A DNA stretch of 64,000 bases from Streptomyces sp. NBC_00247 (GTDB lineage: Bacteria > Actinomycetota > Actinomycetes > Streptomycetales > Streptomycetaceae), in the NCBI RefSeq assembly GCF_036188265.1, contig NZ_CP108093.1, positions 682,001-746,000 of the forward strand, given 5' to 3'. Position 1 is the stretch's first letter; the number at the start of each line of letters is the position of its first letter. Positions 1 through 8,154 of the stretch are shown one piece after another. A program made the translations under genes and the position numbers. A model generated the notes under the pieces. It had not been told where the DNA came from. It worked only from the letters and a program-made list of their open reading frames with translations, and ran no database searches.

Positions 1-37
1 GGCCGGACGCCGCACCGCGCCGGCACGGTGGTGATGG

Positions 38-109
38 TAAAGCGTGTCGCGAAAGGAGCGCCGTCCGCCCTGAGGGCGGGTCCGGCGGCGTCCGGTGCGT
101 GCGATCGCA
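38..109. repeat. 72-bp dispersed repeat, copy 1
   Basis: This stretch matches 11620-11691 at about 64 of 72 positions by eye, with no gaps. It contains a perfect CCGCCC-TGA-GGGCGG hairpin at its centre and ends in GCGATCGCA. It lies upstream of the iron-regulated transporter operon, before the iron box. It does not look coding. It resembles an intergenic repeat family scattered in the genome; its function is unknown. Confidence 0.7.
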
Positions 110-162
110 CGGGCCGTTCCATCGTCGCCATCTTGTGACCAGGGGTGATGTTCCACCACATC

Positions 163-181
163 TAAGGGCAGGCTAACCTAA
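163..181 (+). promoter_or_regulatory. Iron box (DmdR1/IdeR-type operator)
   Basis: The 19 bases TAAGGGCAGGCTAACCTAA match the actinobacterial iron-repressor consensus TTAGGTTAGSCTAACCTAA at 16 of 19 positions, and the right half is perfect. The site ends only 5 bases before the ATG of the ABC ATPase gene, and no Shine-Dalgarno sequence is visible between them. The mRNA may therefore be leaderless, with repressor binding covering the start of transcription. Regulation by Fe(II)-DmdR1 is inferred from the motif. Confidence 0.85.
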
Positions 182-186
182 GCCAC

Positions 187-1086
187 ATGAAAGCTGGTGA
201 GAGCACTTCCGGCACGGCGTACGCCCCTTCGGCTGCCGACGTGCCACAGACGCGCGGTCACGGGCTGTCCGCGAACGCGGTGACCGTCGCCTACGGCCGG
301 ACGGACGTCGTGCACGCGGCGAGCCTGGCCCTGCGGCCCGCCGAGGTGACCGCTCTGGTGGGGCCCAACGGCAGCGGGAAGTCCACGCTGCTGCGTACGC
401 TCGCCCGACTCCAGAACGCCCGCAGCGGCTCGCTCACCGTGGACGCGGGCACCGAGGAGGCCACCGACGGCTTCGCGCTCGGCGCCCGCGAATTCGCCAA
501 GTGCGTCGCACTGCTGACGCAGTCCCGGTCCACGCCGGGCGGCCTCAGCGTGCGGGACGTGGTCGAGTTCGGCCGCTACCCGCACCGGGGCCGCTGGGGT
601 CGCCCCGACCCGGACGGCACCGCCGCGGTGGACCGCGCCCTCGCCCTCACCGGTGTCGAGGACCTCGCCGATCGGGGCGTCGAACAGCTCTCCGGCGGGC
701 AGCTCCAGCGCGTGTGGCTGGCGAGCTGTCTGGCGCAGGAGACCGGCGTCCTGCTCCTGGACGAACCGACCACCTACCTCGACCTCCGCTACCAGGTCGA
801 ACTCCTCGACCTGATGCGCGATCTCGCCGACTTCCACGGCATCGCCGTGGGTGTCGTGCTCCACGACCTCGACCAGGCGGCGGCAGTCGCCGACCGGGTC
901 GCTCTGCTTCACGCGGGACGCGTCGTCGCCGACGGCGCACCCGAGGACGTGTTCACACCGGAGCTGCTGTCCGACGTCTACGGCATCCGTATCGACGTCG
1001 ACACCGATCCGTCCACGGGCCGACTGCGCACCCGCGCGATAGGCCGCCACCACTCCAGATCCGAAAGGCTCAGCACCTCCTCATGA
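187..1086 (+). CDS. Ferric-siderophore ABC transporter, ATP-binding protein (FepC/FecE family)
   Basis: The predicted 299-residue protein is the cytoplasmic ATPase of an iron(III)-siderophore importer. Visible motifs are Walker A GPNGSGKST (about residue 58), the ABC signature LSGGQLQRV (about 170), Walker B VLLLDEPTTYLD and the switch His in VVLHDLDQA. The first 30 residues are a low-complexity extension. The ATG at 187 lies directly after the iron box and has no ribosome-binding site, so either translation is leaderless or a start further in is used. The stop overlaps the next gene's start in an ATGA. Together with the lipoprotein and the double-length permease it makes a complete importer. 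The siderophore is not identifiable from sequence, and no siderophore biosynthesis genes adjoin it. Confidence 0.92.
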   Translation: MKAGESTSGTAYAPSAADVPQTRGHGLSANAVTVAYGRTDVVHAASLALRPAEVTALVGPNGSGKSTLLRTLARLQNARSGSLTVDAGTEEATDGFALGAREFAKCVALLTQSRSTPGGLSVRDVVEFGRYPHRGRWGRPDPDGTAAVDRALALTGVEDLADRGVEQLSGGQLQRVWLASCLAQETGVLLLDEPTTYLDLRYQVELLDLMRDLADFHGIAVGVVLHDLDQAAAVADRVALLHAGRVVADGAPEDVFTPELLSDVYGIRIDVDTDPSTGRLRTRAIGRHHSRSERLSTSS

Positions 1087-2069
1087 AGCGTCACCTCCTC
1101 GCCGCGGCCACCGTCGCCGTCGCCGCTCTCTCGCTGACCGCTTGTGGCACCTCGGAGCCGTCCACGGACGACTCCGCCGCCTCCGCGACGCCCGCCTCCC
1201 AGAAGATCACCGTCACCGACGCCACCGGTACCAAGGTGACCCTCGACGGGCCCGCGACCAAGGTCGTCGCCACCGAGTGGAACGTGATCGAGGACCTGGT
1301 CACGCTGGGCGTCGCCCCCGTCGGCGTGGCGGACGTGAAGGGGTACGCCGCGTGGAACACCGCGGCCCCGCTCACCGGCAGCCCGAAGGACATCGGTACG
1401 CGTGGCGAGCCGAGCATGGACACGGTCGCGGCCCTCGCGCCGGACCTCGTGGTCGCCACCGACGACCTCTCCCCCGACGTCGTCGCGCAGCTGCGCAAGG
1501 TCGCCCCGGTCATCCAGGTGACCTCCGCCGACGGCGCCGACCAGGTCGGCACCATGACCAAGGGTCTCGACCTCATCGCGCAGGCCACCGGCAAGACCGC
1601 CGAGGCCGACACGGTGAAGAAGGAGTTCGAGGCGAGCATCGCCGAGAACAAGAAGGCCCTGGAGGACGCGGGTCTCGGCGGCGCCTCGATCGCCTCCGCC
1701 GACGGTTACGTCGACGCCAACCAGGTCTCCGTGCGCGCCTACACCGCCAAGTCCCTCCTGGGCGCGGTGAACGAGCAGCTCGGCCTCAAGAACGCCTGGA
1801 CCGTCGAGGGCGACAAGGCCTACGGCCTCGCGACCACCGACGTCGAGGGTCTCACCAAGCTCGGTGACGTCCACTTCACCTACGTCGCCAACGACGTGGA
1901 CGGCGACGCGTTCGCCGACAACCTGTCGAAGAACGCGGTCTGGAAGTCGCTCCCGTTCGTCAAGGACGGCAACGTGCACCGGCTGCCCGACGGCGTCTGG
2001 ATGTTCGGCGGTCCCCGCTCCATGGAGGCGTACGCCGACTCCCTCGTCGACGCCCTGACGAAGAAGTAG
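1083..2069 (+). CDS. Siderophore-binding lipoprotein (FecB/FepB family)
   Basis: The predicted protein has 328 residues. It starts with a lipoprotein signal, MKRHLLAAATVAVAALS followed by the lipobox LTAC, so it should be anchored outside the membrane through Cys20. The mature part has the periplasmic-binding-protein class III layout: VVATEWNVIEDLVTLGVAPVG at the N-lobe and the typical GEPSMDTVAALAPDLVVA segment, with a long connecting helix. It delivers the ferric siderophore to the permease encoded next. The ATG at 1083 overlaps the ATPase stop by four bases, so the two are translationally coupled. The gene belongs to the iron-box operon. Confidence 0.93.
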   Translation: MKRHLLAAATVAVAALSLTACGTSEPSTDDSAASATPASQKITVTDATGTKVTLDGPATKVVATEWNVIEDLVTLGVAPVGVADVKGYAAWNTAAPLTGSPKDIGTRGEPSMDTVAALAPDLVVATDDLSPDVVAQLRKVAPVIQVTSADGADQVGTMTKGLDLIAQATGKTAEADTVKKEFEASIAENKKALEDAGLGGASIASADGYVDANQVSVRAYTAKSLLGAVNEQLGLKNAWTVEGDKAYGLATTDVEGLTKLGDVHFTYVANDVDGDAFADNLSKNAVWKSLPFVKDGNVHRLPDGVWMFGGPRSMEAYADSLVDALTKK

Positions 2070-2075
2070 CGCGCC

Positions 2076-4142
2076 GTGGCCGTCATCGACAACACCGCGG
2101 TCGGCCGTGACCGCACCGCCGCGGCCACGACGGGCGCGGTCGCGGTGACGGCCGGGCTCGTGCTGCTCGTCCTGGTCCTCGCCGTCGTCGACATCACCCA
2201 GGGCACCGCGGACGTCGGCGCGTCGCAGGTGTGGGAGGCGCTCCTCGGCCGGGCCGACGCCGGGGACTCCTCCGTCGTCATCGCGTCCCGGCTGCCGCGC
2301 ATGGTCGCCGGCATCCTCGTCGGGCTGGCGCTCGGCGCGGCCGGTACCGCCCTCCAGGCGGTCAGCCGCAACGTCCTCGCCGCGCCGGACACCCTCGCGG
2401 TGAACGCCGGTTCGTACCTGGCGCTCGGCGTGGTCGCCGTCACCGGTGTCTCGCTGCCGTTCCTCGCCTCCTCCGGTGCCGCGTTCGTCGGCGGCCTCGC
2501 CGCCGCTGCCGTGGTGCTCGGGCTGTCCGGGCTCGGCAAGGGGACGGTACGCCTGGTCCTCGCGGGCAGCGCGCTGATGCTGGGTCTGAACGCGGTGACC
2601 GAGGCGCTGCTGCTGCTCTTCCCGCAGAAGACCGAAGGTCTCTACCGGTGGGGGCAGGGCGGCATCGGACAGAACGGGTTCGACGGGGTCCAGCAGATGC
2701 TGCCGGCCGTCGTGGTGGGACTCGTCGGGCTGCTGCTCGTCGCCCGCCGGGTCGACGCGCTCGGCCTGGGCGACGACGCGGCGCGGGGACTGGGGGTGCC
2801 CGTCCGGGGGACCCGGATCACCACCGTCGTGCTCGCCACGCTGCTCTCCGCGGCGGCCGTCACGCTCGCCGGGCCGATCGGCTTCGTCGGTCTCTGCGCA
2901 CCCGCGCTCGTACGCCCGCTCGCCCGCCGGTTCCGCGGCCTCGTACGCTTCCGGGTCGGCATGCCCGTCGCCGGGCTGATGGGTGCCGCGCTGATCCTCG
3001 GCGCGGACGTGGCTCTGCGGGCGCTGGTGCCCGCCGACCTCGCCGTGGAGGTGCCCACGGGCGTCGTCACGACCGTGGTCGGCGGTGTCTTCCTGGTCGC
3101 GATGGCGCTCCGCACCAAGGACACCGCCTCGGCGGAGGCGCCGGACCGGCTGCGGATTCCCGGCCGGACGGCGTACCTGGTGACCATGGCCGTCCTCGTC
3201 GTCGCCCTGCTCGGCGTGGTCGTCGCGGCGGTGCTCGTCGGCGACGCGAAGCTGCTGCTCGGGGATGTCGTGAACTGGGCGCAGGGGAAGTCCGGACGGG
3301 TCGTCACCTACGTCCTGGACACCCGGTTCCCCCGCGTGCTGGCGGCCCTCCTCGCGGGCGCCGCGCTGGCCCTGTCCGGCACGCTGGTGCAGGCGGTGAC
3401 CCGCAACCCGCTCGCGGAGCCGGGCATCCTCGGCGTCACGGGCGGCGCGGGACTGGGTGCCGTACTGGTCGTCACCACCGTGACGGCCGCGAGTTCCTGG
3501 GTGATCGCCGGGGCGGCGTTCGCCGGGGCGGCCGTCGCCTCCGGGCTCGTCTTCGGACTGGCGGCGCGCAGCGGTTTCGGACAGAACCGTCTGGTCCTGC
3601 TGGGCATGGGCGTGTTCGCCACCACCACGGCGCTGATCAGCCTGGTCATCGTGCTCAGCGACCCGTTCGACACGACGCGGGCGCTGACCTGGCTCTCCGG
3701 CTCCACCTACGGCCGGAACATGCCCGACGTGCTGCCCGTCGCGGTGGTGCTCGCGGTGGGCCTCGTCTGGTCGGTGGTGCGCCGCCGGGAGCTGGACCTC
3801 GTCGCACTGGACGAGAACACCCCGAGGCTCCTCGGTCTGCATCTCACCCGGGCCCGGCTCGGCTTCCTGGTCGTGTCGGTGCTGCTCGCGGCCTCCGCCG
3901 TCGCGGCGGCCGGGCTCATCGGCTTCGTCGGTCTGGTCGCCCCGCACGCGGCGCGCGCGCTGGTCGGCCGACGGCACGCGCGGGTCGTCCCGGTCGCGGT
4001 GCTGCTCGGAGCGATCCTGGTCTGCCTCGCGGACATGGCGGGCCGCACGGTGATCGCCCCGGCGCAGCTCGGCGCGGGCCTGATGACCGCGGTCATCGGT
4101 GCCCCGTACTTCCTCTACCTGCTGGTCCGTACCCGCCGCTGA
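2076..4142 (+). CDS. Fused ferric-siderophore ABC permease (FhuB-like, two FecCD domains)
   Basis: The 688-residue membrane protein carries two consecutive FecCD permease halves, roughly residues 15-345 and 360-688, each with many hydrophobic segments. Each half repeats the family landmarks: PRMVAGILVGLALGAAGTALQ and PRVLAALLAGAALALSGTLVQ near its start, and GPIGFVGLCAPALVRPL / GLIGFVGLVAPHAARAL, the loops that contact the ATPase. A single polypeptide thus supplies the whole transmembrane channel, as in E. coli FhuB, whereas many streptomycete importers use two separate permeases. It starts at GTG 2076, six bases after the lipoprotein stop, and is the last gene of the operon. A strong hairpin follows. 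Confidence 0.93.
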   Translation: MAVIDNTAVGRDRTAAATTGAVAVTAGLVLLVLVLAVVDITQGTADVGASQVWEALLGRADAGDSSVVIASRLPRMVAGILVGLALGAAGTALQAVSRNVLAAPDTLAVNAGSYLALGVVAVTGVSLPFLASSGAAFVGGLAAAAVVLGLSGLGKGTVRLVLAGSALMLGLNAVTEALLLLFPQKTEGLYRWGQGGIGQNGFDGVQQMLPAVVVGLVGLLLVARRVDALGLGDDAARGLGVPVRGTRITTVVLATLLSAAAVTLAGPIGFVGLCAPALVRPLARRFRGLVRFRVGMPVAGLMGAALILGADVALRALVPADLAVEVPTGVVTTVVGGVFLVAMALRTKDTASAEAPDRLRIPGRTAYLVTMAVLVVALLGVVVAAVLVGDAKLLLGDVVNWAQGKSGRVVTYVLDTRFPRVLAALLAGAALALSGTLVQAVTRNPLAEPGILGVTGGAGLGAVLVVTTVTAASSWVIAGAAFAGAAVASGLVFGLAARSGFGQNRLVLLGMGVFATTTALISLVIVLSDPFDTTRALTWLSGSTYGRNMPDVLPVAVVLAVGLVWSVVRRRELDLVALDENTPRLLGLHLTRARLGFLVVSVLLAASAVAAAGLIGFVGLVAPHAARALVGRRHARVVPVAVLLGAILVCLADMAGRTVIAPAQLGAGLMTAVIGAPYFLYLLVRTRR

Positions 4143-4153
4143 GCCGCCCGCGT

Positions 4154-4196
4154 ACGCCCCGCCTTCCCGGTCGCCTTTCCCGGGGAGGCGGGGCGT
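4154..4196. terminator. Bidirectional hairpin terminator
   Basis: Perfect 11-bp arms ACGCCCCGCCT (4154-4164) and AGGCGGGGCGT (4186-4196) surround a 21-base loop. The hairpin sits in the 74-bp gap between the convergent importer and dihydropyrimidinase genes. No T-tract follows, as is common for streptomycete terminators. Confidence 0.7.
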
Positions 4197-4216
4197 CCGT
4201 GCGTCCGGGCCCGGCC

Positions 4217-5614
4217 TCAGTGGGCGAACTGGCAGATCCCGCGCGGCAGGTAGGTACCGTGCCCCGCGTGTCCGACGTACGCGTGGTTGTCGATCACGGT
4301 GACGCCGCGCGAGATCACGGTCTCCACCCGGCCGGTCAGGCGCTTGCCCTCGTACGCCGAGTAGTCGACGTTCATGTGGTGGGTCGCGGCCGAGATCGTC
4401 TGTTCGGCGTGCGGGTCGTAGAGGACGATGTCGGCGTCGGAGCCGGGGGCGATGGTGCCCTTCTTCGGGTACAGCCCGAACATCCGGGCCGGGGTGGCGC
4501 AGGCGATCTCGATCCAGCGCCGGAGACCGATGTGCCCGTCGACGACGGCCTGGTGGAGGAGGTCCATCCGGTTCTCCACGCCCGGCATGCCGTTGGGGAT
4601 CTTCGAGAAGTCGTCCCGCCCCATCTCCTTCTGCCCGTTGAAGCAGAACGGGCAGTGGTCGGTGGAGACCACCTGGAGGTCGTTGGTCCGCAGCCCGCGC
4701 CAGAGCGCCGCCTGGTGCTCCTTCGGGCGCAGCGGGGTGGAGCAGACGTACTTGGCGCCCTCGAAGCCGGGTTCGGCGAGGTTGTCGGTCGACAGGAAGA
4801 GGTACTGCGGACAGGTCTCGCCGAACACCGGGTGGCCCTCGTCCCTGGCCCTGGCGATCTCTGCGACGGCCTCCTCGGCCGACACGTGCACGACGTAGAG
4901 GGGTGCCCCGGCCACCTGGCTGAGCTTGATGACCCGGTGCGTGGCCTCCGCTTCGAGCAGCGCCTTGCGGACCTCACCGTGGTAGCGGGGGTCCCGTTCG
5001 CCGCGCGCGAGCGCCTGCTCGACCAGGACGTCGATGGCGAGGCCGTTCTCGGCGTGGGTCATCACCAGCCCGCCGTTGGAACCGGCCTGCTGCATGGCCC
5101 TCAGGATCTGGCCGTCGTCGGAGAGGAACACCCCCGGGTAGGCGGTGAAGAGCTTGAACGAGGTGACGCCGGCCGAGACGAGCTGGTCCATCTCCTTGAG
5201 CGAGGAGGCGTTCACGTCGGACATGATCATGTGGAAGCCGTAGTCGATCGCGCACTTCCCCTCGGCCTTCTCGTGCCAGGCGTCGAGCCCGGCCTTGAGC
5301 GAGCCGCCCTTGGACTGGATGGCGAAGTCCACGATGGTCGTCGTGCCGCCCCAGGCGGCGGCCAGGGTCCCGGTCTCGAAGGTGTCGGAGGCGTACGTAC
5401 CGCCGAAGGGCATCTCCATGTGGGTGTGGGCGTCCACCCCGCCCGGGATCACGTACTTTCCGGAGGCGTCGATCCTCCGCCCGGTCCAGCCCTCGGCCAC
5501 GTCGCTGCCGTGGGCGGCGAGCGCGATGACGCGGCCCCCCTCGATCAGCACATCGGCGTGGATCTCGTCGGACGCGGTGACGACGAGACCGCCGTGGATC
5601 ACGGTGCGGCTCAT
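4217..5614 (-). CDS. hydA: Dihydropyrimidinase (D-hydantoinase)
   Basis: The predicted 465-residue cytoplasmic amidohydrolase opens dihydrouracil or dihydrothymine to the N-carbamoyl-beta-amino acid, step 2 of reductive pyrimidine degradation. The metal-binding HTHMEMPFGG motif (about residue 60) and the SFKLFTAYP segment holding the lysine that is carboxylated in this family are both present. The DHCPF segment near residue 320 carries the later metal-site Asp. The chosen ATG at 5614 has a GAGGAG ribosome-binding site; the reading frame continues upstream without initiation signals. It lies downstream of the aminotransferase and ureidopropionase genes on the same strand, and together they give the hydrolytic part of the pathway. 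A 189-bp gap separates it from the aminotransferase, so it may also have its own promoter. Confidence 0.93.
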   Translation of the reverse strand: MSRTVIHGGLVVTASDEIHADVLIEGGRVIALAAHGSDVAEGWTGRRIDASGKYVIPGGVDAHTHMEMPFGGTYASDTFETGTLAAAWGGTTTIVDFAIQSKGGSLKAGLDAWHEKAEGKCAIDYGFHMIMSDVNASSLKEMDQLVSAGVTSFKLFTAYPGVFLSDDGQILRAMQQAGSNGGLVMTHAENGLAIDVLVEQALARGERDPRYHGEVRKALLEAEATHRVIKLSQVAGAPLYVVHVSAEEAVAEIARARDEGHPVFGETCPQYLFLSTDNLAEPGFEGAKYVCSTPLRPKEHQAALWRGLRTNDLQVVSTDHCPFCFNGQKEMGRDDFSKIPNGMPGVENRMDLLHQAVVDGHIGLRRWIEIACATPARMFGLYPKKGTIAPGSDADIVLYDPHAEQTISAATHHMNVDYSAYEGKRLTGRVETVISRGVTVIDNHAYVGHAGHGTYLPRGICQFAH

Positions 5615-5682
5615 GTGCCTCTCCTCGCTGTGCCGGGAAGGGACCGGACCCTCGGGGACGGGATCCGGTGCGTGGTCCAGAA

Positions 5683-5709
5683 GGGAAGCCGCGGGACCCG
5701 CGGCTTCCC
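5683..5709. terminator. Near-perfect palindrome between aminotransferase and dihydropyrimidinase genes
   Basis: Two 13-bp arms (5683-5695 and 5697-5709, core GGAAGCCGCGGG/CCCGCGGCTTCC) are separated by a single base. It lies in the 189-bp gap inside the pyrimidine catabolism gene set. It could be an attenuating or RNA-stabilising hairpin, or a DNA operator. A small TTGTGGGACAA palindrome lies nearby at about 5750-5760. Confidence 0.45.
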
Positions 5710-5803
5710 CGGGGGCTGTCCCGCAGTTCCTGGCGGGTGCGCGACGCATTGTGGGACAACCCTTTGACGGGCGGCGGACCGTCTTCGGCCCGCCGCCGGC
5801 CGG

Positions 5804-7087
5804 TCAACCCGCCGCGCGCAGGGCCTCGCCCAGGATCGACGCGCCCTCCTCCGCCTCGGCGACGGAGAGGGAGAGCGGTGGGGCGATGCGCAGCACGCTG
5901 GTGCTGTGTCCGCCGCCCTTGCCGATGAGCAGTCCGCCCTCGCGCGCCGCCTCCAGGACGGCGGCCGCCGCCTCGGGGTTCGCCCGGTCGGTGCCGGGCT
6001 CCACCAGCTCGATCCCGATCATGAGTCCGCGTCCGCGTACCTCGCGTACCGAGGCCACCGGGGCGGCGAGGGCCCGCAGGCGTTCGATGAGCAGTCCGCC
6101 GACCCGGCGGGAGTTGCCCTGGAGGTCGTGGTCCAGGAGGTACGTGAGGTTGGCGAGGCCGGCGGCCATGGTGACGGGTGAACCTCCGAACGTGGAGATG
6201 GAGTTGGCGTCCAGGCAGTTCATCACCTCGGCGCGGGCGACCACTCCGCCGATGGACATGCCGTTGCCGATGCCCTTGGCGAAGGTGAGGATGTCCGGCG
6301 GCCCGTTCTCGGCGTGCGCCTGCCAGCCCCAGAAGTGGTCGCCGGTCCGGCCCCAGCCGGTCTGCACCTCGTCGGAGATCCACAGGACGCCGTGCCGGTC
6401 GAGCACCTCGCGGAAGGCCGCGTAGAGGCCGTCCGGCGGCGAGGTGAAGCCGCCGACCCCCTGGACCGGCTCGGCGATGAGCGCGGCGGGCCCCCGGGTG
6501 TGCCCGAGCAGGTCCTCCAGGTCGCGTACGCAGGCCGCGGTGAACTCGGCGTCGGTCAGATCCGCGTACGGGCCCCGGGTGCGCACCCCGCCGTGCACGT
6601 ACAGGGTCTGGAGCGGGGAGAGGGTGGTGGGCGACCAACTCCGGTTGCCGGTCACCGAGACGGTCGAGAACGATCTGCCGTGGTAGCTGTTGCGCATCGC
6701 GAGGATCTGGTTGGACCCCCGGTAGGTGGTGGCGAGCAGCAGCGCGGTGTCGTTGGCCTCGGTGCCGGAGGTGGTGAAGAAGACCCGCGCGTCCGGGATG
6801 CCGGAAAGAGTGGCGACGCGCTCGGCGAGGTCCACCAGCGGGCGGTTGAGGTAGAGCGTGGACGAGTGGACGATCCGCCCGGCCTGCTCGCTGATCGCCT
6901 TGGTCACCTCGGGCAGCGCGTGCGCGGTCATCGTGGTGAGGATGCCGCCGAAGAAGTCCAGGTAGCGGTTGCCGTCCGCGTCCCAGACGTGGCGCCCCTC
7001 GCCGTGGGTGATCTCCAGGGGCCGCTCGTAGTAGAGGGTGAGCCAGTCGGGGCTGACGGCGCGGTGGCGCGTGTGGAGGTCCGTCAC
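5804..7087 (-). CDS. Class III aminotransferase, probably beta-alanine/beta-aminoisobutyrate transaminase
   Basis: The predicted protein has 427 residues and belongs to the fold-type I, class III PLP aminotransferases (AGXT2-like). Visible features are the dimer-interface DFFGGILTTMTAHALPEV segment, the TSGTEANDTA phosphate-binding loop, the DEVQTGWGRTG segment with the PLP-contacting Asp, and the Schiff-base lysine in LTFAKGIGNGMS. The GTG start at 7087 overlaps the stop of the upstream ureidopropionase gene in a GTGA, so the two are coupled. Context predicts that it transfers the amino group of beta-alanine or 3-aminoisobutyrate, the product of ureidopropionase, to pyruvate or 2-oxoglutarate. 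Substrate specificity is inferred only from the operon. Confidence 0.88.
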   Translation of the reverse strand: MTDLHTRHRAVSPDWLTLYYERPLEITHGEGRHVWDADGNRYLDFFGGILTTMTAHALPEVTKAISEQAGRIVHSSTLYLNRPLVDLAERVATLSGIPDARVFFTTSGTEANDTALLLATTYRGSNQILAMRNSYHGRSFSTVSVTGNRSWSPTTLSPLQTLYVHGGVRTRGPYADLTDAEFTAACVRDLEDLLGHTRGPAALIAEPVQGVGGFTSPPDGLYAAFREVLDRHGVLWISDEVQTGWGRTGDHFWGWQAHAENGPPDILTFAKGIGNGMSIGGVVARAEVMNCLDANSISTFGGSPVTMAAGLANLTYLLDHDLQGNSRRVGGLLIERLRALAAPVASVREVRGRGLMIGIELVEPGTDRANPEAAAAVLEAAREGGLLIGKGGGHSTSVLRIAPPLSLSVAEAEEGASILGEALRAAG

Positions 7088-7926
7088 GGCTCCACCAGCC
7101 CGTCGTAGGCGTCCGGCCTGCGGTCGCGGTAGAAGGCCCACTGGTTGCGGACCTCCTCGATCAGGTCGAAGTCCAGGTCCCTGACGACGAGTTCCTCCTC
7201 CTTGTCGCTGGCGACGTCACCGACGAACCGGCCGCGCGGGTCCACGAAGTAGCTCGTGCCGTAGAAGTCGTTGTCGCCGTACTCCTCCCGGCCGACCCGG
7301 TTGATCGCGGCGATGAAGTACTCGTTGGCGACGGCCGAGGCGGGCTGCTCCAACTGCCAGAGGTAGCTGGAGAGTCCGCGCGAGGTGGCGGACGGGTTGT
7401 ACACCAACTGCGCTCCGTTGAGACCAAGTTGACGCCACCCCTCGGGGAAGTGCCGGTCGTAGCAGATGTAGACGCCCACCTTGCCGACCGCCGTGTCGAA
7501 CACGGGCCAGCCGGCGTTCCCGGGCTTGAAGTAGTACTTCTCCCAGAATCCCTTGACCTGCGGGATGTGGTGCTTGCGGTACTTGCCGAGGTACGAACCG
7601 TCGGCGTCGATCACCGCGGCGGTGTTGTAGTAGAAGCCCGACTGCTCGATCTCGAAGACCGGCACCACGACGACCATGCCGGTCTCGCGGGCCAGTTCCT
7701 GCATCCGGGAGACCGTCGGGCCGTCCGGCACCGGTTCGGCCCAGCGGTAGTGCTCCGGCTCCTGCACCTGGCAGAAGTACGGGGCGTTGAAGACTTCCTG
7801 GAACCCGATGATCTTCGCCCCCTGCCGGGCGGCCTCGCGCGCGTGCTCCTCATGTTTGGCGATCATGGATTCGGTGTCGCCGGTCCAGGTCGCCTGGACG
7901 AGTGCGGCGCGAACGACGTGGGACAT
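7084..7926 (-). CDS. Beta-ureidopropionase (N-carbamoyl-beta-alanine amidohydrolase, nitrilase superfamily)
   Basis: The 280-residue protein is a carbon-nitrogen hydrolase that would release ammonia, CO2 and beta-alanine from N-carbamoyl-beta-alanine, step 3 of reductive pyrimidine catabolism. The catalytic triad is readable: Glu in GFQEVFNAPYF (about 43), Lys in YRKHHIP (about 118) and Cys in GVYICYDRHFPEG (about 153). The length matches the bacterial family. The ATG at 7926 is preceded by AAGGAG. It is the first gene of the operon, overlapping the aminotransferase start by four bases. An 11-bp-period direct repeat just upstream may be its operator. Confidence 0.92.
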   Translation of the reverse strand: MSHVVRAALVQATWTGDTESMIAKHEEHAREAARQGAKIIGFQEVFNAPYFCQVQEPEHYRWAEPVPDGPTVSRMQELARETGMVVVVPVFEIEQSGFYYNTAAVIDADGSYLGKYRKHHIPQVKGFWEKYYFKPGNAGWPVFDTAVGKVGVYICYDRHFPEGWRQLGLNGAQLVYNPSATSRGLSSYLWQLEQPASAVANEYFIAAINRVGREEYGDNDFYGTSYFVDPRGRFVGDVASDKEEELVVRDLDFDLIEEVRNQWAFYRDRRPDAYDGLVEP

Positions 7927-7956
7927 GAGCTGCTCCTTCGACGCGACGTCAGAGCC

Positions 7957-7975
7957 TCTACGCGTTTTCTACGCG
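7957..7975 (-). promoter_or_regulatory. 11-bp-period direct repeat upstream of the pyrimidine operon
   Basis: On the coding strand the sequence reads CGCGTAGA-AAA-CGCGTAGA, two identical octamers one helical turn apart, 30-50 bases upstream of the ureidopropionase ATG. The position and phasing suit an activator or repressor that binds direct repeats. No regulator gene adjoins the operon, so the partner is unknown. Confidence 0.5.
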
Positions 7976-8154
7976 GGTGGACACGGAAGGTAGGAGGAGA
8001 ACGTAAGCCCCTCCCCACGGCGGGGCAAGACCGTCGCCGTGAACCGGCCGAGTCGATCACATTTCGCAGCCGAGCGGCCCGTACCCCCACCCGACACGCC
8101 GCAAGCAGCCCGGACGGGCCCCCGGGACGCCCCCGGGCCGTTCATGACGTGCCG

